From Viola odorata (lineage: Eukaryota > Streptophyta > Magnoliopsida > Malpighiales > Violaceae), in contig OY829538.1 of NCBI GenBank assembly GCA_963691705.1, forward strand, positions 35,174,836 to 35,238,835: a DNA stretch of 64,000 bases, read 5' to 3'. This document shows positions 60,236 to 64,000 of the stretch, in pieces. Position 1 is the first letter of the stretch, and every line of letters begins with the position of its first letter. The notes beneath the pieces are model-generated. The model saw only the letters and a list, made by a program, of their open reading frames with translations. It ran no database searches and had not been told where the DNA came from. Both the position numbers and the translations under genes were made by a program.

Positions 60236-60900
60236 TAAAAATAATATACCTATTTAGGAAGGGATAAACCCCAATCATAACTCGACACATCAGTTAGTAC
60301 AATTTTGTTAGCAAAATAGTTAGTATCTCAAATATTATTCAATAAAAAATATAAAAAAGTTGAAAAAAAATACAACAATGGTATGGTCTATAGTTTTGAA
60401 AAATTGATTTAAATTCTTGAGAAGATTTTTTTTAATAAATTTTTTATAACTTTTACCATTTCGGTCCTCAATTTCTTCAGTATTTTCAATACCATAAATC
60501 CTGCCATCTTTGTTATATTTTTCATCAGTTTTGATTTTTTTATTATTTTATCATTATAAAAGGTCAAAATTGTAATTTTTGAAAAATAATAAGTTGGTGT
60601 TGTGAGTTTCAAAATACAAGAGCCAAAATGAAAAATATGAAAAAAAAAGTTATTTACATTTTCTAAAATTAAAGAGTTCTCTGTACGTTATTTTTATTTT
60701 TCCTGGCATGATAATAATAATAAAAAAATTTAATAGTAGTACGTGAGAGAATCCACTAAGATAATACATTATAAAAAATAAGGTTGGGGAATGATAAAAA
60801 GAAAACAAAGGCTGAGGAGAGATACATTTTTTTTAATTTTCTTTACGTATTGGAAATTGAAATTGCAATTTTTTTTTTTTAATAAAATGAAATAACAATG
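60236..60900. other. AT-rich intergenic DNA
   Basis: No gene or repeat was recognised. Confidence 0.6.
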
Positions 60901-60904
60901 ATTA

Positions 60905-61167
60905 TAGTCTAACACAGCGAGGGAAGGATGCACCAATCCTATCACCGTTTATAAGATGCATAATATAATATTAGGAGGAACATTGACTTAATAGATAAAT
61001 GATTGTGCATGAGCGAAAGTAAGACTAGCCAAACTATCTGCTATAGAATTGGTTTCCCGATACTAGCCAAACTATCTGCTATAGAATTGGTTTCCCGATA
61101 GATGTGACGAATACTAACTTTCCAAACCTCTAGTTCTAAAAGGAGTTTAATGCACTGAACCAAATTC
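60905..61167 (-). pseudogene. RNase H-like (RVT_3 type) fragment
   Basis: The minus strand reads an L-E-V-W-x-V-S-I-R-H-I-Y-R-E-T-N-S-I-A-D-S-L-A segment and, after a duplicated stretch, a tail with P-P-N-I then G-D-R-I-G-A-x-F-P-R. This matches the end of the RNase H-like domain found in plant LINE-derived and ribonuclease H-like proteins, including the final catalytic Asp region (N-x-x-A-D). The upstream part is missing and a 38-bp tandem duplication breaks the frame. Confidence 0.75.
61025..61100. repeat. Perfect 38-bp tandem duplication
   Basis: CTAGCCAAACTATCTGCTAT and the following 18 bases occur twice in a row (61025-61062, 61063-61100) without a difference, so the event is recent. 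It lies in the RNase H-like fragment. Confidence 0.95.
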
Positions 61168-62808
61168 ATATTCGCCACGGAAGGGAGCGGATCTAGCATG
61201 AAAATTTATATAAAGATTTCACTTTATATATACCAATTTTTAGAGTTCGTTTGGCTATATAATTTTAGTTTCTAATTTTACTAGTATTTATTTTAATTTG
61301 GTTCAACCAACATACGTGAAAATTAAACATGATAAATTATAAATTTTGGTTTTCTTTCAGTTTTTTTTTTTTTTTTTGGTTCGGTTCTTGGTCATCTCCC
61401 GCCAAACCCAAAACCAATTTGGTATGAAAATTGGTCCGTTCTGGTTTATCTGGCTGATCAGCCCTGGTGAACACCCTCGAATTGACATGTTGGCGCATCT
61501 TGATTTTGCCACATGAGTGCGCAGCAAGGAAGTTGAGAAGGAGGCTTTCAATTTTCAATGGAGAGTGAGATCAGATCAGTAGGGGTTTGTTGAGAGAAGA
61601 AGAAGTATACAATAAATAAAATATATATAATTAAAAGATTGCTTAATTTGGTGTAGAGGGCTTTCTTGCTTGCTTCACATGAGAAGTCTACATATATATA
61701 TATATATATATATATATGTTTAGCTTTGTTTACACTCTACTATTCTAGCTAGGTTGACATTCGACCTGAAATCTCACAAATTAATCAGATTGCCCCACCT
61801 CCACTCAACATATCCCTCATCGTTCTTAATTTATATATTAATTAATTTTATTTCCCTTTGGACTTTTATTAAAACTCTCAAATTAAAGGTTTTTTCATTT
61901 CAAGACCAATAATGAAATGAATAAAAGAAAGAAAAATTAGCGAATGAGCATGATTGTACCGATAATTCCAAAATTTAAATCTCAATCTTCATCTATGAAA
62001 AAAATAAAAATGACAGAATAGAAAAAGCCTGAAAATTATATTTATTCTCCTACAAGTTTTTATATGCACGTGTTACATACATATAGTTCTTTTTTGAGTT
62101 ACCATTTGGTATCCAAGTCCTTTTTAAATCTGACTAATCCAGATTCTCACCGTGTAAGGCACCAATTAAATTTTTATTTGAGCCTAATTAGGTTAAGATG
62201 TAAGTAGTACTTTAAAGTGTTAAAAAACTTGAATTCGAAATCTTTAATGCCAGTCAAGCCCTCATTGTGGTGCTCAACTGCGCCCTTTTGGTGCATGTGT
62301 TACATATACCTAACCATTAAGAAAGCCTACGATCCAAGCAACCCTATTCCTAAACTTTTGTTTCTTACTTGCTTCCTTTAATTGGAAAGCAACAAAATAA
62401 ATACATTTATTTATTTATTCATTCACCATTAGTGAGTAGACTACAAACCTTTTCCAAAAGAAATTAATTATGAAATTTCTCCATTTAGAAGTTTTAGGTG
62501 AGTACCATGAAGCTTGTGTTGATGAGAAATTAAGGACAAGAAGATGCAAAAAGAGTAAAAAGTGGAGAAGAATTTAATTCCTTTCCTACCCTCGAGATAT
62601 CATTCAATAAACTTGAGCTAGCAAACATTCTTTAGAGGAGACAGAGACAATATTTTGCTTCTATTTTCAGCTTTGCTCCAAAACCCTTTTTGTCTCTTAT
62701 TATAGTCCTTTTGTTTATTTTAGAGCAGCTAGCTAACGGGAGAGAAAGGGTAATGGGTATGGGCACTGCACAAGTTATAGCTAGAAATTACTAATCATTT
62801 TAGCTATA
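61168..62808. promoter_or_regulatory. Upstream region of the NAC gene
   Basis: No transposon ends or gene were recognised here. Features seen are a T run at about 61361-61377, an (AT)n microsatellite at 61692-61718 and a roughly 1-kb AT-rich stretch. It should hold the NAC promoter, but no single TATA box or transcription start can be chosen with confidence. Confidence 0.4.
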
Positions 62809-63986
62809 ATGACTTGGTGCAATGACTGCAATGACGTCCAAACAATTGAAAGAACCTCCTCACCGCCGCCGCGAGCCACCACCAACCTGAGTGTTGCTAA
62901 TTCTCAATTCATTAGGCACAAAGATATTCTACCCAGAAGCTGCCCTTCTTGCGGTCACCAGATCAAATGCCAAGAGCAGGTAGTATTAATTAAATAAGTG
63001 CTCTTCTCCTATATATTTTGGTTTTGCTACCTAGATGTGTCTGAAATTATGGGTTACAACATGGATATGAATTGTCTGAATTTTTAACTTACGCCTGCCC
63101 AGGTAGGAGTGGCTGTGGCTGGCTACTAATATACACACACACACATAAATAATAATGAATAATATTTGTAATTAACAGTGTATGCAGGCAAGAATTCATG
63201 ATTTGCCAGGGCTGCCGGCTGGAGTGAAGTTTGATCCTACGGATCAAGAGCTGCTTGGACACTTAGAGGGGAAGGCGATGATCAAGCCTGATACTCGCAA
63301 GCTTCACCCTCTAATTGACGAGTTCATCCCTACCATAGATGGAGAGAATGGAATTTGCTACACACACCCTGAAAAGTTACCAGGTACAACAAAAAATCCA
63401 TAGCTAAATGATCACTTTCTATCATAAATCATAGGGCCGCTTGTCATAATAATTAATTTACACAGGAGTGAGCAAAGATGGGCTGATTCGGCACTTCTTT
63501 CATCGACCCTCGAAGGCGTACACGACGGGGACTCGAAAGAGAAGAAAGGTGCACACAGATGCAGAGGGGGGAGAGACAAGATGGCACAAAACAGGCAAGA
63601 CAAGGGCAGTTCTTGTTGGTGGAAAGGTGAAAGGGTACAAGAAGATACTAGTGCTCTACACAAATTATGGTAAGCAAAGGAAGCCAGAGAAAACTAATTG
63701 GGTGATGCACCAGTACCATCTTGGTGATAATGAAGAAGAGAAAGATGGAGAGCTTGTGGTGTCTAAGGTCTTCTACCAAACACAGCCTAGACAATGTGGT
63801 CATAATAACAACAATAATTCACTTGTTAAGGATTCAGTTTCCTTAAAATTGAAAGGACAAAGCGGTCATAACCTTGTTGATCAGTACTATAGTAGTGCTT
63901 CTTCTTTCATTTCATTTGACCAAGGCGGTCAACATAGGTCAGGTAATCCTCCACACTTTGTTGTGGATGATGGATCTTCCTTCTGA
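62809..63986 (+). CDS. NAC073-like: NAC-domain transcription factor, SND2/NAC073-like
   Basis: Three exons: 62809-62979, 63188-63383 and 63466-63986, with GT-AG introns of 208 and 82 bp. They give 295 residues, close to the roughly 300 of Arabidopsis SND2/NAC073. The N-terminus starts M-T-W-C-N-D and has a C-P-S-C-G-H motif encoded at about 62938-62955, both distinctive for this subgroup. Exons 2 and 3 carry the NAC domain: [16 protein letters not shown], then [43 protein letters not shown] and N-W-V-M-H-Q-Y-H-L. The tail is Asn/Ser/His-rich, as in activator regions. SND2 and SND3 relatives bind DNA in the nucleus and promote secondary-wall (xylem fibre) gene expression; that role is inferred from family. 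An alternative acceptor at 63177-63178 would add three in-frame codons. NAC010/SND3 is the closest alternative identity. Confidence 0.93.
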
Positions 63987-64000
63987 TTATATATATATTC

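Noticed and set aside
61337..61558. Minus-strand open frames of 64-73 codons upstream of the NAC gene
   Set aside because: They end in a poly-Lys run from the T tract and have no similarity to known proteins.

Overview
This window is nuclear DNA from a flowering plant, almost certainly a eudicot with a repeat-rich genome. The evidence is one intron-containing NAC transcription-factor gene of the SND2/NAC073 type at the right edge, set against about 62 kb of plant mobile DNA: an endogenous caulimovirid, Ty3/gypsy elements of Tat/Ogre, Athila and CRM-like type, LINE fragments, and Stowaway- and Mutator-like MITEs. The species cannot be named from the sequence.

Layout. 1-6696: a decayed endogenous pararetrovirus running off the left edge. 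It holds the coat region, protease, reverse transcriptase, RNase H, a second ORF, a pararetrovirus-style promoter with an early polyA signal, and a tandemly duplicated first-ORF segment. 6697-32933: a plus-strand, gag-only Tat/Ogre-like retrotransposon (element 1). A second minus-strand element of the same general family (element 2, 14184-29435) is inserted in its 3' tandem-repeat array and flanked by a perfect CTATC target duplication. Element 2 itself carries a solo LTR (16073-16600), and a sister solo LTR in the opposite orientation lies in the 3' LTR of element 1 (31197-31723). 32934-38430: fragments of a plant-mobile-domain ORF, an Athila-type gag and an Athila-associated antisense ORF. 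38592-50870: AT-rich DNA with four MITE-like elements, a 2.8-kb solo LTR (44502-47339) related to element 1, a 159-bp duplication and a LINE fragment. 51186-59365: a structurally complete, very young CRM-like Ty3/gypsy element with a CTTTT target duplication, 947-bp LTRs differing at about five sites, and a single gag-pol frame broken only by three stop codons. 59425-61167: another MITE and an RNase H-like fragment. 62809-63986: the three-exon NAC gene.

How the parts relate. Relative insertion order can be read from the nesting: element 1 came first, then element 2 and the solo LTR at 31197, then the solo LTR at 16073. The CRM-like element is probably the newest arrival judging by its LTRs. 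Neither element 1 nor element 2 encodes a recognisable protease, reverse transcriptase or integrase, so both must have been mobilised by enzymes supplied from elsewhere. The NAC gene is the only likely functional host gene.
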